Source: Dichotomocladium elegans (Eukaryota > Mucoromycota > Mucoromycetes > Mucorales > Lichtheimiaceae). From it: DNA of 64,000 nucleotides. This document shows, one piece after another, positions 1 through 10,775 of this stretch; positions within the stretch are counted from its first letter, which is position 1; each line of letters opens with the position of its first letter. The position numbers and the translations under genes are program-made. The DNA is taken from positions 1,116,001-1,180,000 of the forward strand of contig JAIXMN010000003.1 of assembly GCA_025716815.1 (NCBI GenBank), in the 5' to 3' direction. The notes beneath the pieces are model-generated. The model was not told the origin of the DNA and made no database searches. It saw nothing but the letters and a program-made list of their open reading frames with translations.

Positions 1-105
1 CGTGACCGCACTGATGTGCCGGTGAACAGAATCATGACCATCAAAGACAAAGACCTACGACATATTAGACATGCTATCTCTCTCTTTCTCTCGTCTTCCT
101 TATGA
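1..105 (+). CDS. Possible 3' end of a gene cut by the window start
   Basis: Frame 1 is open from the first base to a TGA at 103-105 and would encode 34 C-terminal residues, including the run VNRIMTIKDKDLRHIRHA. The composition is basic and protein-like, and an AT-rich stretch with poly-T/poly-A (about 170-190) follows, as expected of a 3' flank. No domain can be recognised from so short a tail, and it may be chance. Confidence 0.25.
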   Translation, partial: RDRTDVPVNRIMTIKDKDLRHIRHAISLFLSSSL

Positions 106-716
106 TATACTGAACTATAATTCAAAGCTATCTATTCTTTAAACGCAGTTTCTACTCTACCCTGTTTCTTTTTTTTTAAAAAAAAAAATTGTAAGGACTA
201 TGACGAGAAAGTTTACACAGAGCAAAGACGTTCTTTTTGATTGTTTTCGTGGGTGTAGATATAAAAATCAACATGGATGCTTCGGCAGCATACGCGTGCA
301 AAGTTCTGTATTGAAAAGGACCGGATTAGGAGTTAGAAGCTCTCCCTCTCTCTCCCCTCTTTTGCAGCAACCTAATCGAGCATATACGCACACCAATGTT
401 AAGAGTAGGCAGTGTAATCATGAAGATCCTGACTCACTTTTTTTCGTTAGAGATGCCACTGTATATAATCTTCCTCTTGGTCTACACCTCTTTTCTTCTT
501 CTTCTTCTCTTTATGCCTTACATATGTCAACACCGCATCGAATGAGAATCAAAAGATACAATGCTGCGGCAGCACCCGCGAGTGTTGTTCGAAGGCGACG
601 GCCATGCAGCAGCACCTTTATCAACCATGCTCGTCTTTTCCTTATCCCATCACTCGGCGTGTTCCCACAAAGGATATTTGCAAAAGGTATAGATTATATA
701 CAGAGATCGGGGAAAC

Positions 717-1397
717 ATGCAGCATTTTACCTATACTTACGAAAGCAAAGACAATGGAAACGACGATGATGCAGAGGAAGAAGAGGAAGAGGACGAAGAG
801 GAGGACATGGATGAAGAGGAAGAGGAAGAGGAAAGAGATGACAAGGACTGGGACGGTGGACAGTTCCCAACGTCGACACAAGGTAAAACCAAACAATGAT
901 GAAGACCCAAGGATTTACAGAAATGAACTTTATTTCTGCGTGTACGAACGATCCATGTAGGCAGAGATCTACCATCGTCTATCCCTTCGGCAGGGCCGGA
1001 TCCGAACATGACCTCGAGCCCTTCACCAATAGCATCACATGCTTCCCTAAAGAGCAGCAACAGAGACGCAAGCGCGGTTGTCGTGGGTGTCATTGGCGGT
1101 TTGATTGGCATCTTGATCGTTGTGGGTCTGGTGTGGGTTCTCCGGAAAAGTCGCCACACCAACGTGAACGCAGACGACGTTGAAGTATTTCATCCTCGAC
1201 CGGAAGAACCAGACTGTGTCATGACAACCTATGCATCTGCAAGTGCTGTCTTCCCATCGAATAATACCAATGCCAATACCTCTTCTTCTTCATCATCATC
1301 ATCAGCAGCAGCAGCAGCTATAGAGGCTAGAGCTGCTAGGGCAGCCTCTCCCCCACCTGCCACGCCAATCCATTTGGTTCATTACAAAAACCGATAA
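717..1397 (+). CDS. Acidic single-pass membrane protein (3' exons)
   Basis: Two exons fit: about 717-882 and 961-1397, joined by a 78-nt GT-AG intron that keeps frame. The first encodes a run of almost pure Asp/Glu. The second encodes a Ser/Pro linker and one strong transmembrane helix (AVVVGVIGGLIGILIVVGLV), followed by a basic stop-transfer RKSR, a Ser tract, an Ala tract and a proline-rich cytosolic tail. This is the layout of a type I plasma-membrane or wall-sensor-like protein. The N-terminus is not settled: 420-690 carries hydrophobic, leader-like and cysteine-rich open stretches that could be upstream exons, so the ATG at 717 is only the most downstream possible start. I recognise no family. 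The purine-rich acidic codons also create a Ser-rich frame on the opposite strand, which I do not believe. Confidence 0.5.
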
Positions 1398-1421
1398 TAC
1401 GCGTCATTTTTATATGTATCG

Positions 1422-2601
1422 TTACTGAGTGAAAATAATATCCTCATCTTCCTGATCAAGTGTGTCGATTTGACCAGTCTCGTTCGCAGTACGGAACTCG
1501 GGTGCCTCGCCAAAGAGCTCCTGGGTCTTGGCACGCGCAGCCTCCTCTTCAGCCGCATGTTCCTTCTTCTTGCTTTGCACCTTCTTCAGTCTAAAGAACT
1601 CCTCTCGGTCCTGCTCGTCAAGTTCGGAAATAATATACTTGATGGTATTCTCGTAGCGGGGAATGATGACGTGTTCAATTGCATTCACACGGCGGTTGGT
1701 AGCCTTGATGACTTCGTCGAGGATCACAAATGCAGTCTGCCGGTGGTCGGGGAAGGGAGGGCTCAGGGTTAATATGATATCATGCATTCCATGTCGTTCT
1801 CTGGGCTTCTTCTCACCTGTAGGCTAGCGAGCTCAACAAGCGTCTCGACCGCCTTTGTGTACACCTCTTTGCATTTCTGGACGTGTTGGCCTCCTCGACC
1901 GAGGCCGGTGAACTCAAAGGCTATGTGATGATATCATCCGGCTTTTAATTGCCAAACAAGCACGAGCTAGCGTGTGCGGACATACCATTGTTTCCTTCGG
2001 TGTACATGGAAAATGTAGGCAGCATGACGCCCGACACATTTTCTTGTTCGGCCCGCACACGCAACTGGGCCGACTTGCTTGCCTCTTGGATCTGATAGCT
2101 GTGTTTGTGGAAACAAGCGAATGAGAAAAAAAAGATGAAGGTGTATTGCTTTCGTTTCAAGATATTTGCCTGATATCACCCGCCGTGTAGGTAACCTCAG
2201 CAAGCGAGAAAGACGCGTTTTGCATGACGACACCCATTTTGCGTTTGAGCTATCCAGTGAGGTGAGCAAGCACCCGCCAAAGTGCCTTTCCCCGCCCCCC
2301 GCTACCCAATAAAAGGACACACACTTCTTTTTTTAAAAAAAGAGAAGTGGCTCCTTTTTGTCCACCGTTTCATTCATACTTCGTCTATGCGCTGGGTAAT
2401 TGTACGGAAACGTTTCGTCAGCGCTTCCGCTTTGCGTTTCAAGAGTGAATGACCCGTCTGCGCTCCCTTGAGACGGGTCTTCATGGTTGTCAGCGCCCTG
2501 AAACAATGCTTAGCGAGACGCGCGCGCGCGCAAAAGGATAGAATGAGCAGCGCTTACATGCGAGTTGGGAAGATGTTGAGGCGTTGATTGGTGCCTGACA
2601 T
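1422..2601 (-). CDS. VMA8: V-type proton ATPase subunit D
   Basis: This is the central-stalk (rotor) subunit of the V1 sector, coupling ATP hydrolysis to proton pumping into vacuole and Golgi. Six exons (2601-2558, 2497-2380, 2249-2170, 2098-1986, 1920-1817, 1736-1422) give 257 codons, the usual family length. Signatures are the N-terminal NIFPTRM, the first coiled coil [20 protein letters not shown], the GLGRGGQ loop, and the C-terminal coiled coil [18 protein letters not shown]. All junction phases agree. Intron 3 starts with GC instead of GT (AG|GCAAAT), a recognised minor donor class. The stop lies 25 bp from the stop of the + strand gene ending at 1397, so the two are convergent. The start is fixed by the conserved [14 protein letters not shown]. 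Confidence 0.96.
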
Positions 2602-2998
2602 GAGGGGCGAGATGGGGAGAGTACAGAGAAAGAAGAAAACGCCGCACTCCTCCCAACCCGGAGAGCTTGTTGTTTCAAAATCGTTCGGATTCCAAAAACA
2701 GGCGCTGCGTTGCGTTGCGGTATTTTTCGATGTGCGCCTGCACGAGTACTGTGTATGCTTGTCCTGATCCTTTTACTGTTAGATGCCTCGCAAAGTCCTT
2801 TGTATTCCTCTTCTCTCTCTAAGCAGTTATTTTTAAGAAATATGCGCAGAAGGGGGCCATCCTCCCCAGGGCCATCAAAGCGTACATGTTCTCGACTCAC
2901 AGATGGTCGGATATTGGCTTGTGTAACATATACACCAAGAACAATCCTGCACATCGTTGTTCTTATTCATAATATATTTTAAAGGGATATAGGACGTT
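2602..2998. other. Intergenic: VMA8 promoter and MOB2 3' flank
   Basis: About 400 bp separate the start of VMA8 from the stop of MOB2, both on the minus strand. It is pyrimidine-rich on the VMA8 coding strand just upstream of the ATG (tctttctttctctg reading towards the gene). I see no conserved reading frame; the open frames on both strands look random. Confidence 0.6.
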
Positions 2999-3929
2999 TT
3001 AGGATATCACGCCGTTGCGAACCATGATGTCGACGAGCTCTTGGAGCGGATAAGTCTCCTTTTTGTCTAGCAAGCCAAACTCACGGGCAAACGAGATGAA
3101 GTGCGCGAAAAGCGAGTTGAAATGGGGTTCTTCATTGAGTGAGAGTATCTTGTCGTAGTGGTGATGATAGATGTGTGCAAATAGCCGGAACAATTGGCCA
3201 AAGATGCGTTTCACTATTGCCGGGAATTCGCGCGGAAACTCGAGCCCTAATCGTCATCAACGGATTACTGGCCCACCCTTTCGCTTGGCTCCATCCCACA
3301 ACCATACAAACCTCCTTTGGTAGGAAATATCGCCTCGTCATTCAACATATTCTCTATGCTTGTTGACATATAATCAATGTACTGCGGTGCTGGCAGTTTG
3401 ATCTTTTTGGATTGTGCGTCGGACCATGTGTATTCGGTGCTAATAAAACTCACGTCGGTTCTCCACCATCCCTCATAATCGCTATCCATACTTACCCTGG
3501 TCCTGCAGACATTGAAGGACAGGTATGTGAGGTACAAAAATCGGTGACCGTACCGTAGAACATGTTGATGTAGTTGAAGAACTCAAAAGCTGGCGATGAC
3601 ACGGCAAGTGTTTTTTTTTTTTTGCAAGTCAGGTTCCCCGTCTGTTGAAGATATCTCCCCAGGATGCAATGCAATACTCACTGTTGAAAGCAAGCCATTC
3701 ATTCACATCGACATGTTTCGGTAATTCTATAATGGTCTTAAAGTTTCCCTTGACGAGCATGTGCGTAACGTAAGGATAGCAAAGGAACAGGGGCTTGGAT
3801 GCTGCTAATGCTGCTGCTTTTGTTTTGTTTGCCTGCTTGCGTTTGCTGCCAAGGCTGACAAGAAGATGAGACAAAGGTTCTACGAATGTATGCAAGAATA
3901 CAAACTTACCCAAAGCTAAATAAACTCAT
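2999..3929 (-). CDS. MOB2: MOB2-type kinase activator
   Basis: Mob proteins bind and activate NDR/LATS kinases; the Mob2 class partners Cbk1/Orb6 kinase in hyphal polarity. Five exons (3929-3910, 3854-3682, 3589-3496, 3439-3312, 3246-2999) splice in frame to 220 residues. The first exon is only 20 nt (MSLFSFG). Zinc ligands are visible: the [14 protein letters not shown] cysteine pair and the [10 protein letters not shown] histidines. The segment [18 protein letters not shown], the FPTK after the acidic DDEAIFP-like region and [12 protein letters not shown] resemble Mob2 more than Mob1. I am sure of the Mob family and fairly sure of the Mob2 class. Confidence 0.93.
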
Positions 3930-4353
3930 GATGGTTGATTCAAACGGATTGTGCAAAGTCAAGCGACTAAAATAAGTAACGAGAAAGGGGGAAGGGAAAA
4001 TTGGGTAACGAATGCTGAGTCCATACTGTGTGCGTGTGTTGGAGGGGGGAAGGGGGAGCTGGTTTGGGCGGCAGCTTCAAGGCCCGACAGATGGATCCGA
4101 GGCCGTCTGTTGAAGGTGCGCAACGAAGCTTAAATGAACGATCGAGCTTCAAGCCGGACCGGAAAGGATGGATTTGCTGAAGACAGCCTTCTAGGCAGCG
4201 TCATCCCCCACTTCCACTACGGCGCAGACAGATTCTGTTCGCTTATTCTCAGGTTTATGAAAAAGCCTGTAAAGAACCGGTATCCACTTTTACTATTCAT
4301 GCAAAACTTTAGGATTATGGTCTCTCCTCAATTTGCAGTCATTTTATAGGATT
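3930..4353. other. Intergenic spacer, MOB2 promoter
   Basis: About 420 bp between the MOB2 start and the stop of the next minus-strand gene. The part next to MOB2 is pyrimidine-rich on the MOB2 strand. No credible gene was seen; the short open frames on both strands lack protein-like composition. Confidence 0.5.
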
Positions 4354-5219
4354 TCATTCAACGTTGCCCGCCCTGGCCACGCCCTCGCTGTACCAGACAA
4401 TGACACCTGTCCTAAGGTCACGCCGCCAGAGAACGCCGCGGTACTGAAAAGTCCAAAAGCTCCAAAAGCATATCATCGTTAACCCTGCCACTGAACTGAC
4501 CAGCAGCAGTTTCGCAACACTAGCGGGTTTGAGCAAGTAAACAAGCGTGAAGCCATCTATTTGAGCGAGGGCAATGTACAGGAGTCCCCAGACACTGCCT
4601 GCCCCCAAGAGGGACCAGATCCGATACGCGAGTAGCTGGAAATTGTTCCTCTCTTCCAGGCGGCTTGTGTACTCCCATAGGATGATTCCCCACGCATTTC
4701 GTCGGTCGAGCATCAGAAGCCAAAACAAGGTACTTGACGGGTCAAGGGTGAGACGTTCGCTGAAGACGAGGATACCCAGCAGCCAGCCTGTCCAATAAAG
4801 CGTAGTACCATATACGACACAGAAACGTTCAAGGTTGGGGCGTTGGGCGAGGTGGGCGGTAAGATGCGTGACATGAAAGATGAGGTGAAAGAGAACAAAA
4901 CAAGGCGGGAATGTGTGCGTGTATGACAGAGTGCTGAGCGTGTAAATGGATAAGAGGATGATGGATAAGGTCAATGCAAAGGTGGCAGGAGTGTAAGATA
5001 TGCGACTATCCAAGGCTGAGGTAAGCACCCGAGAAAATGAAATCGCAAGAATATTACTCACATGGTTTTGGTGCTTTGAAGAATAGGACAAGTGTCATCG
5101 TGATCTGTTGAGGAAAAAGATCGCTTCTCATCGGAATGGTATCCTTCGTCTGATATTGAGCAATTAGTTGATGTCGACAGTGACGGACGGAGGGGATGTA
5201 ATTTTGTTCGGTCGCTCAT
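4354..5219 (-). CDS. Orphan polytopic membrane protein
   Basis: Two exons, 5219-5062 and 5005-4354, are joined by a 56-nt intron with donor GTGAGT and acceptor GGATAG; only this acceptor keeps frame, and the product is 269 residues. The N-terminal ~50 residues are hydrophilic and rich in Ser, Thr and Asp. Six or seven hydrophobic helices follow, beginning with TFALTLSIILLSIYTLSTL and ending with LVSSVAGLTMICFWSFWTFQ. A short cytosolic tail ends in GNVE. I recognise no signature of a transporter, GPCR or enzyme family, and the fold class (7TM-like) is inference from hydrophobicity alone. It is transcribed in the same direction as MOB2, upstream of it. Confidence 0.7.
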
Positions 5220-6631
5220 GGAGATGCATTCGTATTTAAAGAAGGAAAAGGAAGAAACTGTCCGAATATTTTCTCTTTTAAACACGTGAATGCCCAACCA
5301 CACTTTCTACAATTCACATGAAAAGATTGAGCATATTACACAACGCCTTGATTTTTTTTTTAAGGCGTGGTGATGTATCTGCTATCATCATGCGATTTGC
5401 TGGAGCAAAGATATGAAAAGAGTGGGAAAGAAAAAGGAAGATCCCCATTGCGCGTGCGTGGATAAAAATCAAGATTGTAAAACGTAACGAGAGCTTTCCT
5501 TCCCCTTGGGCAACCTCGCGCACCAACCTTCATTTCTCCGATAGCCTTAGAGGGGTCACAGGGCTGGAAAATCTGTTGATGAAGATGGGGCGTTCGGGAG
5601 TTGACAACTGAAACCCAGTTCAAGCACCCCCCCCGCTACTTTCCTAAAACGGATTCAAGCCGAGATGGAGGCGTGGATGAAAAAGCCGCGTAAGCGATCA
5701 GCAATGGATACCTTCTTTTCCTTCCCCTAAAAAAAAGCTCAGTTCCCGGCTGAGCATGAGGAGGAAGTAAAATGAGTCCATGTTTTGCGAATTGACCACT
5801 TGCCGGAGCTCTTGCTTCGTTAAAACGACTTTCTAAACCGGGAAAGAGGATGTTAAGCGTCCGCACATGGGAAATGGGCAGCGCCCGCGAACGGATACAA
5901 AGCCCAGACCATCGACGCTAATTCTTTTTTGTTGACCAGAACTGAACATCGACCGGGGAGCTATTCGTTTTCTGGATTGCGGTCTTGTCTTTTATGGCGT
6001 TTTGCCCTTGTTTAGGATGCCGGACGTCCTTGCCGCCACATGCAAACGAGATATTCCATGAGTTCATTAACAAGCATAACGAATTTCCAAAAAAGTAGAA
6101 GATAACATGAATGAAATCATGACAGCGAACAAAGTGCCTGATCGACCTGGCGTTGGATGCGCAAGCATTCGTCTTTGCTCTGCCAGCCATCCCCAGCCAT
6201 CGACACCTATCGCCATCCCTGGGCATGTACAATGTCTACGAGGGATAGATGAAGGCGAGCAAACAAGCAAACACAAAATTGGGATGGATGACTTGATTGC
6301 TGCTCTTGCCTTTTATGCACTTTTGACAATAGGGGGCCTCCGGGCCGGACGGAATAGCTATATCCGATCGGAAATCAGTGCTTTTGTTGTCCTGTTTTGG
6401 GGCGTCTTGTTACACGTTGCTGCGGGTGCCAGATAAGTTTTTCTTGAGTGATGGGCTGCTGTCGCGGGTTGTCCCAGTCGGGCGGACGTCAGATCGGCTT
6501 ATAGCAGAATTGGGTGCCCGCCAAGTTCCCGATCCATTCTATTTCCCTTCAGAAAAACGTATATAAAAGGCTCTCCATCCCGTTCCTGATCCTCTGAAAC
6601 AATCATCGTCCTCTCCGCATCCTATCTTATC
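5220..6631. other. Intergenic region, divergent promoters
   Basis: About 1.4 kb separates the orphan membrane gene (minus) from the small secreted protein gene (plus). I see short unrelated open frames only, none with a domain or a splice pattern. The last 100 bp hold the TATA box of the right-hand gene. Confidence 0.5.
6559..6568 (+). promoter_or_regulatory. TATA box of the secreted barrel protein gene
   Basis: The sequence GTATATAAAAGG lies about 65-75 bp upstream of the ATG at 6632. The untranslated leader between them is pyrimidine-rich (cctctccgcatcc). Spacing and sequence fit a strong fungal core promoter, typical of abundantly secreted proteins. Confidence 0.7.
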
Positions 6632-6997
6632 ATGCGCTCCCTTCTTGCTGTTCTCTTCATCTTCATCTTGGCTGCAATGTCCACCGTCACCGCTCTTCCA
6701 ATCGAGAAACGTGGCTATTCAGGCTCAGCGACCTGGTACGATGTCGGCCTTGGCTCATGCGGCAAGACAAACACGAATTCGCAAATGGTCGTCGCGCTAA
6801 GCTCCTCACTCATGGGAAACAAGGGCTATTGCGGAAGGAAAATTAAGGCAACTTACAAGGGCAAATCGGTGACCGCAACCGTCGTCGACACCTGCCCTGG
6901 ATGCAGCTCCGGCAGCATTGACCTTAGCCCGTCAGCATTCAAGAAACTCGCCCCGCTCGATGCCGGACGAGTTCCAGTCCAGTGGACATTTGCCTGA
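6632..6997 (+). CDS. Small secreted RlpA-like double-psi beta-barrel protein
   Basis: One uninterrupted frame of 121 residues. A signal peptide (MRSLLAVLFIFILAAMSTVTA) is followed by LPIEKR, a plausible Kex2 site. The mature domain starts GYSGSATWYDVGLGSCG and contains VTATVVDTCPGCSSGSIDLS and the end APLDAGRVPVQWTFA. This is the expansin/barwin/RlpA-like barrel seen in fungal cerato-platanin-type and papain-inhibitor-like secreted proteins. Four cysteines (SCG, YCG, DTC and GC) can form the family's disulfides. The Asp of VDTC matches the conserved Asp of the fold. The substrate is unknown; family members bind polysaccharide or inhibit proteases. Confidence 0.93.
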   Translation: MRSLLAVLFIFILAAMSTVTALPIEKRGYSGSATWYDVGLGSCGKTNTNSQMVVALSSSLMGNKGYCGRKIKATYKGKSVTATVVDTCPGCSSGSIDLSPSAFKKLAPLDAGRVPVQWTFA

Positions 6998-8148
6998 ACA
7001 AAGCAAAACGGTTTTGGGTGGTGTAATATCCGGAGGGTCCTCATTTGTACATTCTTCCTATGTTGGCTGCGCCAGCAAAGACTACATTTGTTCATTCTTG
7101 GCTGGCTGAGCAGAAAGTAGCAGGTTCTAGCTTTCTCTGTTATCCTTAAAATCAAATATTGTACCTGATGGCTGTGCCATCTCTCATTTATATATTATTG
7201 CTATAAAAGATATCCCATGTTTTACATACTCCATTATGGTTTCCTGATGTTACTGAGATAATGCAAGCGGATATTCCGCGTAACCGCTGAGCTCCGAACC
7301 AAATCAAATGATGTGAGGAAAGCTGGTGAACCCATCTTGCAGCGGAGAAGCTAACGAAACAGAGAGGGGTATCTATAGAAAAGCCTTGGAGTCCATCGGG
7401 TTTCCAGCTCGTATCCAAGATGATATGCAAAGGTATTGTGGATATGGCGACTATCAGAACAGAGTCCTTTGATGCCTTGGACGCCGTGGCGTATGGTGTT
7501 AAAACTTGGGGATGTTCGGCTCCTGCAAAGCCGCGTGTGGTTAATAAAAACATCTCTCACCCCTTACAATAATACAACACGATACAGTCCGTGTCGATTC
7601 AGAATACGGTCCTGATTTGATCAGAGCCTTTGATCGGTCTGCCCGGTAATGAACCGTGAAGGCGGAATTGCATTGAGTAGTTCCGGTGGCCCTGCAAATG
7701 CAGGTGCTGTTGTTTCGTCGACCTCTCTTCTTCCTTCCCCTTCCATATCAATGTATACTGCTGGACATGTCAATCACCTTGTTCTTCGCCACTTGTTTTT
7801 AATAACGCCACTATCCATCTATATACAAATAACAGGGGGGGAAGATCATCTACCACACTCCTCCTCCTTTTCTTTTGTTGATCTGCTTTTGACACCTCTC
7901 CTATTTCCCCAGGTAAAAAAAAGCTACTGCTTCGTTTACACCACAAGAAGAGACATCCTATTACAGTGTCTTTCTGTTCATGCGTCATCAAGCGCAATAG
8001 TACAATATTTACAAAGTGTTCAACAAACAGCTGAATGAGTCCTGACTGTCAAATCATGTTTTCCAGAAAGCGCTCTGTCGGGGTTGCTACTACAGCTGGA
8101 TGTGTGCTTGTTGTCTTGCCAGTGGATCGGCGTATATGTCCCGTCACA

Positions 8149-8186
<38 letters not shown>

Positions 8187-9177
8187 CGCACAGTGAACTA
8201 TCCTTGAAAACCGCTGATTTTTTAGCTATCCTGGCGATTGCTCGAGAGTCGTTTTCGCCCAGATCAAAGGAATGCTTTCTGTTGACGTGAAAGGCTGCTT
8301 CATCTGCTTTCGAAGAAGCTACATTGTCACCAAACACATCGATCTATGCAGGACGCTTGTCGTTTCATTGATGTAGCATGGTCCCGGTTTGACCTTGCAT
8401 AACCTTGTATAACACACTTTGATGTTGAGGCCAGCAAACTGTTCAGTTACCCCGTGCTCCTCAACTAAGCTATGCCGGCTTATATTTCTCACGATTTTAG
8501 TACGTTGGTTCTTCAAATTCTGCCATACTCGGCGTCCGTTTGATCTGCTGCAATTGCCACACTACAACTACACTGATCCATGTCTCTCGTATACACGAAG
8601 CAAGTGCCTCTTTTCACAATAGGTATTTTTCAGGCATCTCAGGAAATCTACGGCTGTGCGCTCTCCATCATAACAATTGTTACACAAATAGGTGAACTCT
8701 GGAACAAACTGATTGCGGAGAGCAGGGGTGTGTGGGGAGGGGGCTACAGCGGATGTCTTATTGCCCAATATTTCCCTTCACCCATCAGCAAGGGGTGGCT
8801 CCAGAATCCCTCCTCCTCCTTTTCCTTTCGAGTGAGTGCGCCGGCGACAGGGTGCATTTGAAATAGACAGACGCATAGAAGTCAGGACACAGCACACAAA
8901 AAGCAAGATGACCCTTAGGTTTCTACCTTTTCCATTTCCAGATGCAGTTGAGATTACAGTGATGCATCGCATGATGACCTGGTTCGCGGTCAGATAGGTG
9001 GTCTGTACAAAAACCTTATTGGAAACCCGAGAGGCATCCCCGGCTGTGGTCACTGGATTAAAAAAATAACGATTCTGTGTCGGTATCCGCCCCGGGGGAG
9101 GTCCCCTCCAAAGTACAAAAACCCCGTGCGTTTTCGTTCAACGCTGCCCTCTTTCTTTCTTCGTTCCTCCATATACC
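6998..9177. other. Long intergenic region (2.2 kb)
   Basis: No gene recognised between the secreted barrel gene and the PAQR gene. The open frames seen on either strand (the longest about 125 codons) have no domain, no splice pattern and no sensible composition. The stretch includes a CA-to-TA microsatellite at 8149-8186 and probably the distal promoter of the PAQR gene. Confidence 0.5.
8149..8186. repeat. Compound (CA)n(TA)n microsatellite
   Basis: A perfect CA run switches directly to a perfect TA run, 38 bp in all. It lies in an intergenic region and has no coding meaning. It could be length-polymorphic. Confidence 0.95.
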
Positions 9178-10698
9178 ATGCACTTGCGACGACACTCTCA
9201 GTCTGTGGCCCTGTCGACCTCGATCGCAAGTGCTAAGCTCACCGTCCCATATAACCGAACACGATCGCATTCGATGTCCTCCGCAGCAGCAGCAGCAGCC
9301 ACGTCTGCTCTGGCCACACAGCTGTTTGCCTCGGTCAATTCAAAGTTCAGAGAAATGGAGGACGCCGACTCGACCGGGATCTTGCGCTACATGGACGACC
9401 AGGTCCATGAGACGTGGGATGCGGCCAAGGCAGCAGTCGTTGGTGCACAGCGACTGTTGATGTTTCATGAACTTCCCAAAGAATGGCAAGAAAACGAATA
9501 CGTTTTGTCCGGGTAAACTGCTTTTTTTTTTCTGTTACCCAAATGAGGTCGTACTTGATCTTGCACTCCCACTCCCCCCCCAAAGAAAAATTGCAGATCA
9601 ACTCCCCAGCATGTTCCTTAATGTTCGCATTGTTTGTCATCTAGTTATCGTTTCTGCAAAAGCTCCCGCGGTTGCTTGAAATCCATTTTTAAGCTACACA
9701 ACGAGACCTGTAATATCTGGAGCCATATTTTAGGGTTTATAATTTTCGCTTGCTTGAGCTATTATTCCTTTCATGTGAGTCGAGTTACACACCGACCGTC
9801 GTCTTGTTGGACTAACATAAACTTATATGCACCTGATAGCGTCATTTCCCCGAAGCGAACCTCAACGACCGTGTCATTTTCATGACATTCTGCCTTGCAG
9901 CATTAAAATGTCTATTTTGCTCGTCTGTCTATCATACCTTTATCTGTCATTCCCAACACAACATCAAATCCGTCACTGCCACCTTAGTAGGTGTTACACG
10001 CTACCGATCTTTATGAGTCTCAATTACTAAGAAGCCCGACGGAATACTCCACTGTAGGACTACATTGGCATCTCTATCCTTATCACCGCCTCTATCCTTC
10101 TCACCGAATACTATGGGTTCTACTGTAATCCTGTGACCACCACTCGTTACATGATTTTCACTGCTGTCATTGGCTGCGCAGGCATAGTCGGTCCCTTTTT
10201 CAAATTCTGGGACACAAAGCAGTACCGCATGTTACGCATCGCTGTATTCCTCGCCATGGCGTTCTCAAGCATTGTGCCTGTTGTCCACCTGCTCCTGAAA
10301 AATGGCATATTAAAGTCGCTCGATTTTTTCCAGGAGGCACTAATCAGCGTGGCCATGTATATTTTTGGGGTCATTGTCTGTGAGTATTGGTGAGCCGTTG
10401 AGAGAAGAAGAAGAAGAAGAAGAAGCATTGACTGATGAAAATGCCTCAGATGCAAACCGCTTTCCCGAGAAGTTCTATCCTGGCCGATTCGATTTTGCAG
10501 GCATGACCAGTCATGCCATCTGGCACATTTTTGTATGTTTCGGCATATACGTAAGTTTTTTTTTTTGTGCTCTTCAACCTTCCCTCCCGATCTTATCACT
10601 TCGGTCGTATCTGACGAATATTTTTTTTTTAGTTCCATTACCTTGCATCCCTCCGTTTTTATGCCAACCGATTCAGCTATGGATGCATGGTTGCCTAA
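9178..10698 (+). CDS. PAQR/IZH family seven-transmembrane receptor
   Basis: Adiponectin-receptor/hemolysin III superfamily; fungal Izh proteins act in zinc and sterol homeostasis, probably as ceramidase-like hydrolases. Six exons (to 9512; 9645-9774; 9840-9986; 10058-10379; 10450-10550; 10633-10698) join in frame. Starting at 9178 gives 366 residues, at 9274 (MSSAAAAAA) 334; I cannot choose. Signatures: HELPKEWQENEYVLSG, HNETCNIWSHILG before helix 1, the Ser-x3-His pair in CSSVYHTFICHS, LDYIGISILI (Asp after a splice), and the C-terminal SHAIWHIFV with the last two zinc-binding histidines. All catalytic/zinc ligands are present. Intron 4 contains a (GAA)n run at about 10400-10427. The gene is convergent with the next one, 78 bp apart. 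Confidence 0.95.
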
Positions 10699-10775
10699 TA
10701 AACAACCTTCATAACCAACAAATGACCGCGCATGTATTCTCTGGTCTCTCCTTTTCACTTTGTCGTACATATGGT

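Noticed and set aside
737..1162. Minus-strand Ser-rich frame of 141 codons
   Set aside because: It is antisense to the acidic run and membrane helix of the plus-strand gene.
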